64,000 bases of DNA. It comes from Erysipelotrichaceae bacterium (lineage in GTDB: Bacteria > Bacillota_I > Bacilli_A > Erysipelotrichales > Coprobacillaceae). The notes under the pieces are model-generated. The model did not search any database. It worked only from the letters and a program-made list of their open reading frames with translations, and was not told the DNA's origin. The stretch is from the NCBI GenBank assembly GCA_018365815.1, contig JAGZJH010000016.1, positions 14,905 to 78,904 of the forward strand, written 5' to 3'. The position numbers and the translations under genes are program-made. Positions 1 to 7,866 of the stretch are shown here, in pieces; position 1 is the stretch's first letter, and every line of letters starts with the position of its first letter.

Positions 1-1420
1 AGACACGTATCACATAAGGGTGATCGTTATTTAGAAAGGCTGTATTAATGTATCGTCTTGCTTCACTGGCACATGAAGGTGTAAAAATGACAAGATTGGG
101 AATTGCCATTAAAAATCCAATATCAAAGACACCATGGTGGGTTTCACCATCTTCACCGACAAATCCTGCACGATCCACTGAAATTAACATTGGTAAATTC
201 ATACGTCCAACATCATGATTAATTTGATCATATGCACGTTGTAAAAATGAAGAATACATCGAAATAAATGGTTTTTTCCCTGCAACACTTAATCCACATG
301 CAAATGTGGTCGCATGTTGTTCAGCAATCCCCACATCAAATGAACGATCAGGAAAATCTCTAAAAATATTTTCCATTTTAGAACCTGAAATCATTGCAGG
401 TGTAATTGCTACAATATTTTGATCAAATGCCATCGCTTTATAAACTTGCGAGGCTACTATTTCAGACCATGTTTTATAATTTTCTTTAATTTGTTTGATT
501 GGTTCACCGGTTTCAACTCTAAAAGGTGAAACACCATGCCATTTACCTTGTGAATCATTTTCAGCAAATGAATAGCCTTTTCCTTTTTTAGTTAAGACGT
601 GTACGACAATGCTGTTATTAGAATTTTTTGCCTTATTTAACGCCCGAATTAAATCATTATAGTCATGTCCATCAATTGGGCCTAGATAATCCACTCCAAA
701 TTCACTGAAAATTGTTTCATCAATTAAATTGTTACGGATACGATCTTTTACTGCTTTTGAAAATTTATAAATTGGTTTTCCAAAAGGAATATGGGTCAGC
801 ATTTCTTTATAATCCTGTTTAGCTTTGTTATAAGCCATTGAAGTTCTCAAATTTGAAAGAAAATCATTTACTCCTCCTACATTTTTTGAAATAGACATTT
901 GATTATCGTTTAAAATAATAATTACTTTTGAGGAAGTAGAACCAAGATGGTTTAACGCTTCTAAAGAAGCTCCTCCAACCATTGCGGCATCACCGACAAT
1001 TGGAATAATTTGATGCTTTTGATGATTTAAATCTCTAGCCATTGCCATTCCAACTGCTGCTGATAAAGCCGTTGAAGAGTGTCCCGCTTCATAAGCATCA
1101 TAAGGACTTTCACTACGCTTTTGAAAACCTGATAATCCACCAAACTTTCTTAATGTTTTAAATTGTGAGGCCCTACCTGTTAAAATTTTATGCGTATAAC
1201 TTTGATGTCCAACATCGAAAATAAATTTATCAACAGGGGGATTAAATACATAATGAAGTGCAATTGTTAATTCAACCACTCCTAAATTACTCGATAAATG
1301 TCCGCCAGTTTTAGAAACGTTCTTAATTAAAAACTGACGAATATCATATGCTAATTGTTCTAATTCCTGATAGTTTAATTGTTTCACAAATGTTGAATCT
1401 TGTATTGCTTTTACATCCAT
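1..1420 (-). CDS. dxs: 1-deoxy-D-xylulose-5-phosphate synthase (3' end cut by window edge)
   Basis: First enzyme of the MEP isoprenoid pathway; it condenses pyruvate with glyceraldehyde 3-phosphate using thiamine diphosphate. Translating the minus strand from the ATG at 1418-1420 gives about 473 codons; the family is about 620 long, so the C-terminal quarter lies outside the window. Visible motifs are SSNLGVVELT and DVGHQSYTHKILTGR near the N-terminus, the cofactor stretch GDAAMVGG (Ala replaces the third residue of the usual GDG), VDYLGPIDGHD, and GIAEQHATTFACGLS. The start codon directly abuts the ispA stop, which suggests translational coupling. It is the last visible gene of the nusB-xseA-xseB-ispA-dxs operon, the order known from Bacillus. 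Confidence 0.95.
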   Translation of the reverse strand, partial: MDVKAIQDSTFVKQLNYQELEQLAYDIRQFLIKNVSKTGGHLSSNLGVVELTIALHYVFNPPVDKFIFDVGHQSYTHKILTGRASQFKTLRKFGGLSGFQKRSESPYDAYEAGHSSTALSAAVGMAMARDLNHQKHQIIPIVGDAAMVGGASLEALNHLGSTSSKVIIILNDNQMSISKNVGGVNDFLSNLRTSMAYNKAKQDYKEMLTHIPFGKPIYKFSKAVKDRIRNNLIDETIFSEFGVDYLGPIDGHDYNDLIRALNKAKNSNNSIVVHVLTKKGKGYSFAENDSQGKWHGVSPFRVETGEPIKQIKENYKTWSEIVASQVYKAMAFDQNIVAITPAMISGSKMENIFRDFPDRSFDVGIAEQHATTFACGLSVAGKKPFISMYSSFLQRAYDQINHDVGRMNLPMLISVDRAGFVGEDGETHHGVFDIGFLMAIPNLVIFTPSCASEARRYINTAFLNNDHPYVIRV

Positions 1421-2269
1421 TTAATTCACCCTTTTTAATATAGTTTGTAATAATTCTATTAAAATACCATGATTGACTTTTAAGTTATAAACAAGTTGTA
1501 ATGCTTCATTAAAATATTGTTTAACTAATGTTTGTGATTTTTCAATTCCAAGTAAAGAGACATAAGTGGATTTATGACTAGAAAGATCACTCCCTATTTT
1601 TTTACCAATCAACTTTTCATCACCAATAATATCTAAAACATCATCTTGAATTTGAAAGGCAATCCCTATTTTTTCACCGATTTCTTCAAAAATTTCACGA
1701 TCGTTTTCATGATTTGCTAATATACTTCCCATAACTAATGGGGCGATGATAAGTTTACCGGTTTTATGAAGATGAATATCCATTAAATCTTCTAATGATG
1801 CTTTTTTATTTTCAAATAAAATATCTTGTTGTTGTCCATAAATCATACCCTCTTGTCCACTTGCTGAAGATAAAATTTTTAAACATTCAATTTTTTGTTG
1901 ATCTGGAATTTGAGAATGAGAAATGACAACAAATGCTTGTGTGAGTAATGCATCACCAGCTAAAATAGCAGTTGCTTCATCAAATTGTTTATGGCAAGTT
2001 TTACGCCCTCGTCTTAAATCATCATCGTCCATAGCCGGTAAATCATCATGAATTAAAGAATAAGTATGAACCATTTCAATTGCACAGGCAATATCAATAA
2101 AAGGTCGATAATTAACACCATAGCTTTGAATAACTTTAAGCATCATCATTGGTCGTAAACGTTTACCGGGTGCAAGTAATGAATAATACATTGCCTCTTT
2201 TACTACCCCGTCTTTAACATCTTCTAATATTGCATTTAAACATTGTTCAATTTCTTCTTTCATTGTCAT
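1421..2269 (-). CDS. ispA: Polyprenyl (farnesyl) diphosphate synthase
   Basis: Prenyl chain-elongating enzyme that makes farnesyl diphosphate from IPP and DMAPP in the cytosol. The 282-residue product has the first aspartate-rich motif DDLPAMDD at residues 75-82, preceded by the allylic-substrate stretch GKRLRP at 35-40. The second motif, QDDVLDIIGD, is near residue 208. Length matches IspA-type synthases. The start at 2269 has a good ribosome site (GAGGTGG, 7 bases upstream) lying in the end of xseB, whose stop is 2 bases away. It sits between xseB and dxs, so the MEP first step and the chain elongation step share one transcript. Confidence 0.95.
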   Translation of the reverse strand: MTMKEEIEQCLNAILEDVKDGVVKEAMYYSLLAPGKRLRPMMMLKVIQSYGVNYRPFIDIACAIEMVHTYSLIHDDLPAMDDDDLRRGRKTCHKQFDEATAILAGDALLTQAFVVISHSQIPDQQKIECLKILSSASGQEGMIYGQQQDILFENKKASLEDLMDIHLHKTGKLIIAPLVMGSILANHENDREIFEEIGEKIGIAFQIQDDVLDIIGDEKLIGKKIGSDLSSHKSTYVSLLGIEKSQTLVKQYFNEALQLVYNLKVNHGILIELLQTILKRVN

Positions 2270-2271
2270 GA

Positions 2272-2472
2272 TTATTCCACCTCTTGATTGTTTTCCATCA
2301 CTTCAACAATTTGTTTTTCAAATTCTGACAATTGTTGATGACATGTTTTTGAAAGTTCCATCCCTTCTTTAAATAACTCAATTGATTTTTCTAATGATTC
2401 ATCATTTTTTTCTAATAACTTTACTATTTCATCTAAACGTTTCATAGATGCTTCTAATGATAATTTATCCAT
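2272..2472 (-). CDS. xseB: Exodeoxyribonuclease VII small subunit
   Basis: Small subunit of exonuclease VII, which degrades single-stranded DNA to short oligonucleotides together with XseA. The 66-residue acidic, all-helical product has the family pattern LEASMKRLDEIVKLLE near the N-terminus and SLEKSIELFKEGMELS in the middle. The ATG at 2472 overlaps the end of xseA by 8 bases and is preceded by AAAGGAG, so the two subunits are translationally coupled. Confidence 0.93.
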   Translation of the reverse strand: MDKLSLEASMKRLDEIVKLLEKNDESLEKSIELFKEGMELSKTCHQQLSEFEKQIVEVMENNQEVE

Positions 2473-3796
2473 CTTTTTTCTCCTTTACAATCACTTTTAA
2501 TTCCCCTTTATTTAAAAAAATATTTAACTCATCATTGATGTTTAAGTTTGTACTATCGTTTACTAAATGATCCTGCTTATAAACTAAAGAATATCCCCGT
2601 TTTAAAATATTTAACGGACTTACCAGTTCTAATTGTGCTAATAAGTGAGCATAATTTTTCTTGTTTTGATTTAACTGTTCTAATGTATAGTTTTTGATTT
2701 TATTTTCTTGTTCTATTAATTGATAACGTGTTTTATCTAAAAACTGTTGGCTTAAATAGTTAAGTTTTTGATAGTTTAAATGATGGGTATTTTTTAAGTT
2801 TTGATATGAATTCTCAATTGAACGAAGTAGTCTCAATTGGTTTTGTTCTAATTTTATATGATAGTCTTTTAATAGATATTGCGGGTTTTTAAATATGTGA
2901 TGATGCGTTAATTGATTTAGATGCTGTTTTTTATTTGCTAATTGATAATTTATAAGTGTTTGCATATAACTCATTGTCGTCTGAATTGATTCGATAATTT
3001 CTAAATAATTAGGGACTGCTAAATTTGCTGCACCAGTTGGTGTCGGTGCACGTTTGTCAGCCACATAATCAATTAAAGTAAAATCACTTTCATGTCCTAC
3101 GCCACTAATAATAGGTGTTTTAGCTTGATATACAGTGCGAATGACTTTTTCATGATTAAAACTCCATAAATCTTCGATTGATCCACCACCACGAGCAATA
3201 ATTAAAACATCTAAATGTTGTCTATCAGCGATTTTAATCTTTTGAACAATATCTAAATAAGCGTTATTTCCTTGCACTAATGTTGGAAATATCACAATTT
3301 TAGTAATCGGATAACGCTGATGAATAGTTTTTAAAATATCTTGTAAAGCAGCACTAGGATTTGCACAGATGACCCCTATCTTACTTGGATAAAGTGGTAA
3401 TGTTTTTTTATGACTAGGATCAAATAAACCTTCTTCAAACAATTTTTTCTTTAATTGTTCGTATTCTAAAAATAATTGCCCCATACCATCAAGTTCAACA
3501 CTATAAACATATAGTTGGAAATTTCCTGCACTTTCATACACAGATAAACTTCCAACTATTAGCACTTTTAATCCATCTTGTAATTTTATTTTAAGCCTGC
3601 TTGCATAACTTGAAAACATCACCGCATTTATTCTTGCTTTGTCATCTTTTAAAGTAAAATAGAGATGACCAGAATGATGTGCTTTAAAATTTGAAATTTC
3701 ACCTTGTAAAAATATTCGCTTTAAATGTGTATCTTGATCTAATTTCGCTTTTAAATAACGATTTAAAGCTGATACTGTTAAATATTTTTGTTCCAT
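2465..3796 (-). CDS. xseA: Exodeoxyribonuclease VII large subunit
   Basis: Catalytic subunit of exonuclease VII, acting on single-stranded DNA. The 443-residue protein opens with the OB-fold region (LTVSALNRYLKAKLD, then FLQGEISNFKAHHSGHLYF). The catalytic core contains IGVICANPSAALQDI, ARGGGSIEDLWSFN and PIISGVGHESDFTLIDYVAD. A long coiled-coil segment follows, and the C-terminal NILKRGYSLVYK motif is present. Its ATG shares one base with the nusB stop (TAATG). The gene is full length, with no sign of decay. Confidence 0.96.
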   Translation of the reverse strand: MEQKYLTVSALNRYLKAKLDQDTHLKRIFLQGEISNFKAHHSGHLYFTLKDDKARINAVMFSSYASRLKIKLQDGLKVLIVGSLSVYESAGNFQLYVYSVELDGMGQLFLEYEQLKKKLFEEGLFDPSHKKTLPLYPSKIGVICANPSAALQDILKTIHQRYPITKIVIFPTLVQGNNAYLDIVQKIKIADRQHLDVLIIARGGGSIEDLWSFNHEKVIRTVYQAKTPIISGVGHESDFTLIDYVADKRAPTPTGAANLAVPNYLEIIESIQTTMSYMQTLINYQLANKKQHLNQLTHHHIFKNPQYLLKDYHIKLEQNQLRLLRSIENSYQNLKNTHHLNYQKLNYLSQQFLDKTRYQLIEQENKIKNYTLEQLNQNKKNYAHLLAQLELVSPLNILKRGYSLVYKQDHLVNDSTNLNINDELNIFLNKGELKVIVKEKKDG

Positions 3797-4209
3797 TACA
3801 AAATTGAGTGAAGTATTCCGTTAATAAATTTATAAGCACCTTCATCACAATACTCTTTTGTTAATAAAACTGCTTCATTAATTGCAATACGCTTATCTGT
3901 CTCTAATTCTAATATTTCACACGCTGCAACATTTAAAATAGCTAATTCAAATTTAGAAAGTCTATCAATTGTCCAACCTTTTTTTAAATGACGTGCAATT
4001 TCTCCACAATATTGTGAAAGGTTGTTTAGCGTTGTTTCAAATAATGCGATTGCAAATTGACAAGCTTCTTCATCTTGAAGTAATTCTTGATCATCTAAAA
4101 TAAATTCTTTAATTTCATTAACATCAGCAAGTGATTCTCCCAGTACTAAATACTGATATATTCCGATTACCGCATTTTTTCTAGCAATTTGTCGACGCGT
4201 TTTTCCCAT
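3796..4209 (-). CDS. nusB: Transcription antitermination factor NusB
   Basis: RNA-binding Nus factor that joins NusE (S10) at boxA to allow antitermination, mainly in rRNA operons. The product is about 137 residues and all-helical, with the N-terminal arginine patch KTRRQIARKNAVIGIYQ and the C-terminal pattern DKRIAINEAVLLTKEY followed by the last helix. I chose the ATG at 4207-4209 (MGKTRR) because GGAGG sits 7 bases upstream; an ATG two codons earlier is possible. It leads the xseA-xseB-ispA-dxs operon. In Bacillus folD lies between nusB and xseA; here the two genes touch. Confidence 0.93.
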   Translation of the reverse strand: MGKTRRQIARKNAVIGIYQYLVLGESLADVNEIKEFILDDQELLQDEEACQFAIALFETTLNNLSQYCGEIARHLKKGWTIDRLSKFELAILNVAACEILELETDKRIAINEAVLLTKEYCDEGAYKFINGILHSIL

Positions 4210-4261
4210 TGTCAATCCTCCAATACTTTCTTACATATTTTATTATAATATCATATCTTAT

Positions 4262-4285
4262 AAAAAAAAACCAGTTTAAAACTGG
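4262..4285 (-). terminator. Intrinsic terminator after the asp23 gene
   Basis: CCAG/CTGG-based hairpin (4271-4285) followed on the minus strand by a run of nine T. It lies just beyond the stop of the Asp23 gene and would separate it from nusB. Confidence 0.75.
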
Positions 4286-4292
4286 TAACTGG

Positions 4293-4634
4293 TTAAAATT
4301 CTACTCCTATGACATTTACATTCACTGCTTTAGGTTTAATATTTGACATTTCCATGATTGAACGTGTCACTTTTTCTTGAATTTGTTTTGAAACAGTACT
4401 AGCCACAACTCCATAAGTAATCTTAATATTAATGAAGATTGTTAAATCTGTGCCATCTAATTCACTGACAATAGATCCTTTATTGTAAGAAAAAATACCT
4501 TGTGAATCATCAATATGCACACCTTCCACTTCTTTGGCTGCTTTTTCTGCAATTAAATTAAAAACAGGAAGTCCTATATTGATTTTTCCAAATTTATTGT
4601 TTGATGGATTACTATAATATATATTTTGTGCCAT
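4293..4634 (-). CDS. Asp23/Gls24 family envelope-stress protein (YqhY-like)
   Basis: The 113-residue product belongs to the Asp23/Gls24 (DUF322) family. Visible family features are GKINIGLPVFNLIAEKAAKE at the N-terminus, a central beta-rich stretch DLTIFINIKITYGVV, and the closing IKPKAVNVNVIGVEF. Members are cytosolic or membrane-associated and are linked to envelope stress; YqhY in Bacillus lies at this exact place, next to accBC and nusB. Here accB and accC are absent from the locus. The start at 4634 has AAAGGAG upstream. Terminators lie on both sides, so the gene is probably transcribed alone. Confidence 0.88.
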   Translation of the reverse strand: MAQNIYYSNPSNNKFGKINIGLPVFNLIAEKAAKEVEGVHIDDSQGIFSYNKGSIVSELDGTDLTIFINIKITYGVVASTVSKQIQEKVTRSIMEMSNIKPKAVNVNVIGVEF

Positions 4635-4715
4635 AAAAAACTCTCCTTTACTTACTTACATTGTATAAAAAAATCTGTCAAATTACAAGACATATGTCAT
4701 GTTTTATCATAAATG

Positions 4716-4740
4716 AAAAGCTTACCCTATGGCAAGCTTT
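4716..4740 (-). terminator. Intrinsic terminator after spoIIIAH
   Basis: Hairpin AAAGCTTGCC/GGTAAGCTTT on the minus strand, just downstream of the spoIIIAH stop and followed by a T-rich stretch. Confidence 0.65.
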
Positions 4741-4746
4741 GTTTTA

Positions 4747-5223
4747 TTATGAAATAAATTTAACCTCAATTAAATATTTACTATCTAATAACTGATAAGA
4801 AGTGTTAATTATTTTAGTGACTTCTTCACTTGTCCCATTTTCTTTTTTGACATTAATACGAGCCACTTGGTCGCTCAATTCCACAAACACCTCTTCATAA
4901 CCTAGTTCTTTGATATTTGTTGTTAATTGATTTTCTAATTCTTTATTAACATTAACCATATCAATTTTTTCTAAGGCCTCTGTAATTTGTGCCACACTAC
5001 TTGATGAAGAAGCGATTATGGCATTATAGCCAGCTACTTCATTATTACGTCTCGTTTCTAAATCGTCTTTAAGAGCAGAAAAATCTATTGTATCCTCATT
5101 TTCATTTTGAACTATATCGTTAACCGGTAATGTTGTATCAACAGGTGGAAGTAGTATATAGTAGATGGATAGCATCAATATTAAACTAAAAAGTGATAGA
5201 AATGTTAAAGCCTGTTTGTTCAT
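4747..5223 (-). CDS. spoIIIAH: Stage III sporulation protein AH
   Basis: Membrane protein of the mother-cell/forespore channel; in Bacillus its periplasmic domain docks onto SpoIIQ across the intermembrane space. The 158-residue product has one N-terminal transmembrane segment in the family-typical opening MNKQALTFLSLFSLILMLSI, then an acidic linker, a helix with RRNNEVAGYNAIIAS, and the C-terminal ring-building-motif-like domain (beta strands VFVELSDQVARINVK). Length is shorter than B. subtilis (218). It lies between efp and the yqhY homologue as in Bacillus, but spoIIIAA-AG are missing here. Terminators lie before and after, so it is its own unit. Confidence 0.85.
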   Translation of the reverse strand: MNKQALTFLSLFSLILMLSIYYILLPPVDTTLPVNDIVQNENEDTIDFSALKDDLETRRNNEVAGYNAIIASSSSSVAQITEALEKIDMVNVNKELENQLTTNIKELGYEEVFVELSDQVARINVKKENGTSEEVTKIINTSYQLLDSKYLIEVKFIS

Positions 5224-5289
5224 GTCATCTTCTCCTTTCTATGTAGACACTCTAATATATGCAAAAGTTTGAAGAATATGAAAAAAAAC

Positions 5290-5324
5290 ATTAAAAAAGA
5301 CATATCATCATTGATATATCTTTT
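5290..5324 (-). terminator. Intrinsic terminator after efp
   Basis: Hairpin AAAAGATATATCA/TTGATATGTC with a T-rich minus-strand tail, immediately beyond the efp stop; it isolates efp from spoIIIAH. Confidence 0.75.
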
Positions 5325-5333
5325 AAAACTTAT

Positions 5334-5891
5334 TTAAGCTCTACCTACATATTTTCCATCAACAGTGCTTACAATAACAACTTCACCTTCACTGATAAAT
5401 AAAGGAACTTTAATTTGGAAGCCTGTTTCAATAGTTGCGTTTTTAGTTGCTCCAGTTGCAGTATCTCCTTTAACAGCAGGTTCAGTTTCAGTAATTGTAA
5501 AAGGAACATTAATAGGTAATGCAACTCCTAAAACTTCTCCTTCAAAACTTGTGACTTCAACTTCATCACTAGGTTTTAAGAAGTTAATTTCCCATTTCAA
5601 ATTTTCTGAAGGGATTTCAATTTGTTCATAAGTTTCATTATCCATGAAAACTAATAAATCTCCGCTATCATATAAATATTGCATTTTTCTTTTATCAATA
5701 TGTGCTCTAGCTACTTTATCGTTTCCACCAAAAGTTGTTTCAGTAGTTGACCCAGTACGCATATTTTTCATTTTTACTTTAACATTTGCAGCAGATCTAG
5801 CTGTTTTATTATGGCTAGCTTCTAAAACAACATATAAATTTCCATCAACTTGGAAAGTCATTCCTGGTCTTAAATCTCCAACACCAATCAT
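5334..5891 (-). CDS. efp: Translation elongation factor P, arginine-type loop
   Basis: EF-P rescues ribosomes stalled at polyproline stretches by placing a loop beside the peptidyl-transferase centre. The 185-residue protein has the usual three beta-barrel domains; domain II/III signatures such as LPINVPFTITETEPAVKGDT and the end FISEGEVVIVSTVDGKYV are intact. The tip of the domain I loop is odd. Where most Firmicutes have KPGKG, this protein reads HNKTARSAAN (residues 27-36), with Arg32 at the modified position and no PG pair. The ATG at 5891 is preceded by GGAG. A terminator follows. Confidence 0.96.
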   Translation of the reverse strand: MIGVGDLRPGMTFQVDGNLYVVLEASHNKTARSAANVKVKMKNMRTGSTTETTFGGNDKVARAHIDKRKMQYLYDSGDLLVFMDNETYEQIEIPSENLKWEINFLKPSDEVEVTSFEGEVLGVALPINVPFTITETEPAVKGDTATGATKNATIETGFQIKVPLFISEGEVVIVSTVDGKYVGRA

Positions 5892-5960
5892 TATTTCATT
5901 CTCCTATTCTCTATTTTTTAATAAGGGTACACCCTTAACAACATTAAATTATAGCAAATT

Positions 5961-6296
5961 TTAAGCACGAAGTGAAGAAATAATAATAAAAGAATATAAA
6001 AAATTTGATAAAAATAAGTGTAATATGTTAAAGAAATCCAAAACAAAGACTGAACTTGCCATTTCTAATATTAGAAAAATAAAACTTGAGACAAGGATTA
6101 AAACATATTTGTTCATTTTTAAATAATTAATAATAAAAACAAATAGATAACTTAATATCATTCCGCCAATAAGAGAAGTCACTACTTTAAGTAAGGTCAT
6201 TTCATAAAAAAACGATTGAGTTAAAAATAAAAAAGTAATGAATTGAAAAAAAAGCCATAATAAAAAGCTATAAATAGATAATGATAAAATTTTCAT
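5961..6296 (-). CDS. Small integral membrane protein, unknown function
   Basis: I do not recognise this gene. The 111-residue product is almost entirely hydrophobic, with about four predicted transmembrane segments (roughly residues 5-27, 34-58, 64-86 and 89-108) and only a few charged residues (YLKMNKY between segments 2 and 3). It lies 29 bases downstream of comGG and in the same direction, so it is probably the last gene of the comG transcript. No motif links it to pilus assembly. The start at 6296 has a G-rich site (GGGGTGG) just upstream. Confidence 0.6.
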   Translation of the reverse strand: MKILSLSIYSFLLWLFFQFITFLFLTQSFFYEMTLLKVVTSLIGGMILSYLFVFIINYLKMNKYVLILVSSFIFLILEMASSVFVLDFFNILHLFLSNFLYSFIIISSLRA

Positions 6297-6325
6297 TAAA
6301 CCACCCCAATAGAAGTATTGAAAAA

Positions 6326-6691
6326 TTATTCGGATTTATACGTCCATTCATCAATAATTTTATTTTTGTGATTAAAGCGTCCATGAATACTGTAACACTT
6401 ATTAAAACAAACACGACTGTTTAAAATAGAATAATCCTCTTGAACCTCACTTTGATAATCTAAAGTAAAGTCATCATATTCGATATAATATTCTTCACTA
6501 CGATCATAATAATAACTAAAATAAGAAGTTAAAATTAATTCAACAGCTTTTTGTTTTTCAATAATTAAATTGTTTTTTAAAGTTTGGCTATCTTGATTAA
6601 CAATATGAATAAAAACAAGTAAAAAAGAGATTAAAAACATAAAAATAACTAAAGTTTGTTTTAAAACAAATCCATATTTAACCTTCTTCAA
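6326..6691 (-). CDS. comGG: ComGG-like competence minor protein
   Basis: Last minor pseudopilin-like protein of the comG operon, assigned mainly by position and architecture. The 121-residue product has a short basic start (MKKVKYGFVLKQTLVIF), one transmembrane helix (about residues 8-29) and a polar extracellular domain rich in Tyr and Asp with two Cys (RVCFNKCYS) that could form a disulfide. Unlike the other four prepilins it lacks the GFTLIE cleavage motif, as is usual for ComGG. It overlaps the comGF end by 14 bases. Sequence conservation in this family is low. Confidence 0.65.
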   Translation of the reverse strand: MKKVKYGFVLKQTLVIFMFLISFLLVFIHIVNQDSQTLKNNLIIEKQKAVELILTSYFSYYYDRSEEYYIEYDDFTLDYQSEVQEDYSILNSRVCFNKCYSIHGRFNHKNKIIDEWTYKSE

Positions 6692-7085
6692 CTCTCATCA
6701 CCTTTATAATTCTTGAAAACCATTCTTCATTTCTTCTTATTTTAATCACACAATAATCATTAATTTCAAAATCAATTTCATCAACGTTAAATAACAAAAT
6801 TTCAAAACCATCTTGTTTAATCAAACGATGTTGATTTAATGATAATTTATAAGGTTGACTTTCAATTTGATAACTTAACTCTTGATTTGAAACTTCTAAA
6901 TGATTAGCTTTAATTAAATATTGTTGTAATTGTTTACACACTAGATCAATATCATGATAGTCATAATTTGGTTTTTCTACTTTTTTTAAATTTGTTATAC
7001 TATTTAATAACCCTACGCTTACCAAACTACTAATTGCTATTGTAAATAATACTTCTACTAATACAAAACCAGATTTAACGCCCAT
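6678..7085 (-). CDS. comGF: ComGF-like competence pseudopilin
   Basis: Minor pseudopilin of the DNA-uptake pilus. The 135-residue product starts with a class III prepilin leader (MGVKSGFVLVEVLFTIAISS; peptidase cleavage expected after G6) and one transmembrane helix. The globular domain has the ComGF layout: CKQLQQYLIKA, then QLSYQIESQPY-type strands, and a C-terminal DYCVIKIRRNEEW. The ATG at 7083-7085 lies inside the end of comGE (28-base overlap), consistent with coupled translation. Confidence 0.75.
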   Translation of the reverse strand: MGVKSGFVLVEVLFTIAISSLVSVGLLNSITNLKKVEKPNYDYHDIDLVCKQLQQYLIKANHLEVSNQELSYQIESQPYKLSLNQHRLIKQDGFEILLFNVDEIDFEINDYCVIKIRRNEEWFSRIIKVMRVEEG

Positions 7086-7276
7086 TCTAAATCCTCCACA
7101 GGTAAAAACAGTGAATGTAATTTTTCTTCAATTGATTCGATTTGAAGACGATAATTTTTTTGTGTTTCAATTTTGTTTTTATAAACAATGATAATAGATT
7201 GGTAAATCATCACAATGACAATACTTAAAATACTAAAGGCAAATAAACTTTCTAACAAACTAAACCCTTTTTTCAA
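7058..7276 (-). CDS. comGE: ComGE-like competence pseudopilin
   Basis: Small minor pseudopilin, 72 residues. It has a perfect type IV prepilin N-terminus (MKKGFSLLESLFAFSILSIV, cleavage after G4, Glu5-equivalent present) and a single hydrophobic helix, then a short polar tail (KNKIETQKNYRLQIESIEEK). It appears to start with TTG at 7274-7276, the only in-frame start placed correctly before the leader. It overlaps comGD by 17 bases and comGF by 28. Assignment to ComGE rests on order in the operon. Confidence 0.7.
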   Translation of the reverse strand: MKKGFSLLESLFAFSILSIVIVMIYQSIIIVYKNKIETQKNYRLQIESIEEKLHSLFLPVEDLEWALNLVLY

Positions 7277-7568
7277 AATAAAAACGTCCTGCCCCTAATT
7301 GAATAATACAATTAAATTTTTCAAAATGAATAGTACTTGCATGATTAATGTTTCCATTTTCATTAAATGTTAAATGGTTATAATCCAATGCTTGAGTTTG
7401 TTTACTTACCATTGCTTCACTTTGTTTATAATAAAGATAACTTTCAACTTCTAAACAATCTAAAGATTTAACTTTTTGTTGATTAGGAGAACTAAAAATC
7501 ATTAATACTAATAATATAGATAATACAAATAATGCTTCAATTAAAGTAAATCCCTTTTTAAGATGCAT
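7260..7568 (-). CDS. comGD: ComGD-like competence pseudopilin
   Basis: Minor pseudopilin with prepilin leader MHLKKGFTLIEALFVLSILL (cleavage after the Gly before FTLIE). I place the start at the ATG at 7566-7568; an upstream in-frame ATG would add 12 residues before the leader and is less likely. The product is then 102 residues. The domain after the helix includes SLDCLEVESYLYYKQSEAM and a closing FYFEKRV. It overlaps the comGC stop by 11 bases. Confidence 0.75.
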   Translation of the reverse strand: MHLKKGFTLIEALFVLSILLVLMIFSSPNQQKVKSLDCLEVESYLYYKQSEAMVSKQTQALDYNHLTFNENGNINHASTIHFEKFNCIIQLGAGRFYFEKRV

Positions 7569-7851
7569 AGGCTTGTCCATCACTAATATAAATACTTGCA
7601 TCATTTGGGCATGTACGTTGATTTTCTTTTAGTAATCCTTGACTGATTAACTCATCAATTGAATTTGGCAGTTCGCCATATTGAATTTCATACATGACAA
7701 TATTACTATTAATCGTTTCTAGTAACATCTCACATCCTTTATCTTTAACTACTTTATTTTTACTTGTAATATTAGGAACAACTACTAATAAAATTACCAT
7801 CATTATTGCAATTACAAATAAACTCTCTATTAGCGTAAAACCTTTTTTCAC
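7558..7851 (-). CDS. comGC: Major competence pseudopilin ComGC
   Basis: Main subunit of the competence pilus that binds and pulls in DNA. The 97-residue product carries the canonical leader MKKGFTLIESLFVIAIMMV (cleavage after G4), the N-terminal helix, and the ComGC helical body with YEIQYGELPNSIDELISQGL. Two Cys (CEMLL and RTCPND) are spaced for a stabilising disulfide. The start is GTG at 7849-7851. It lies 15 bases downstream of comGB. A prepilin peptidase (comC) is needed for processing and is not in this window. Confidence 0.92.
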   Translation of the reverse strand: MKKGFTLIESLFVIAIMMVILLVVVPNITSKNKVVKDKGCEMLLETINSNIVMYEIQYGELPNSIDELISQGLLKENQRTCPNDASIYISDGQAYAS

Positions 7852-7866
7852 GCCTATTCCCCCTCT

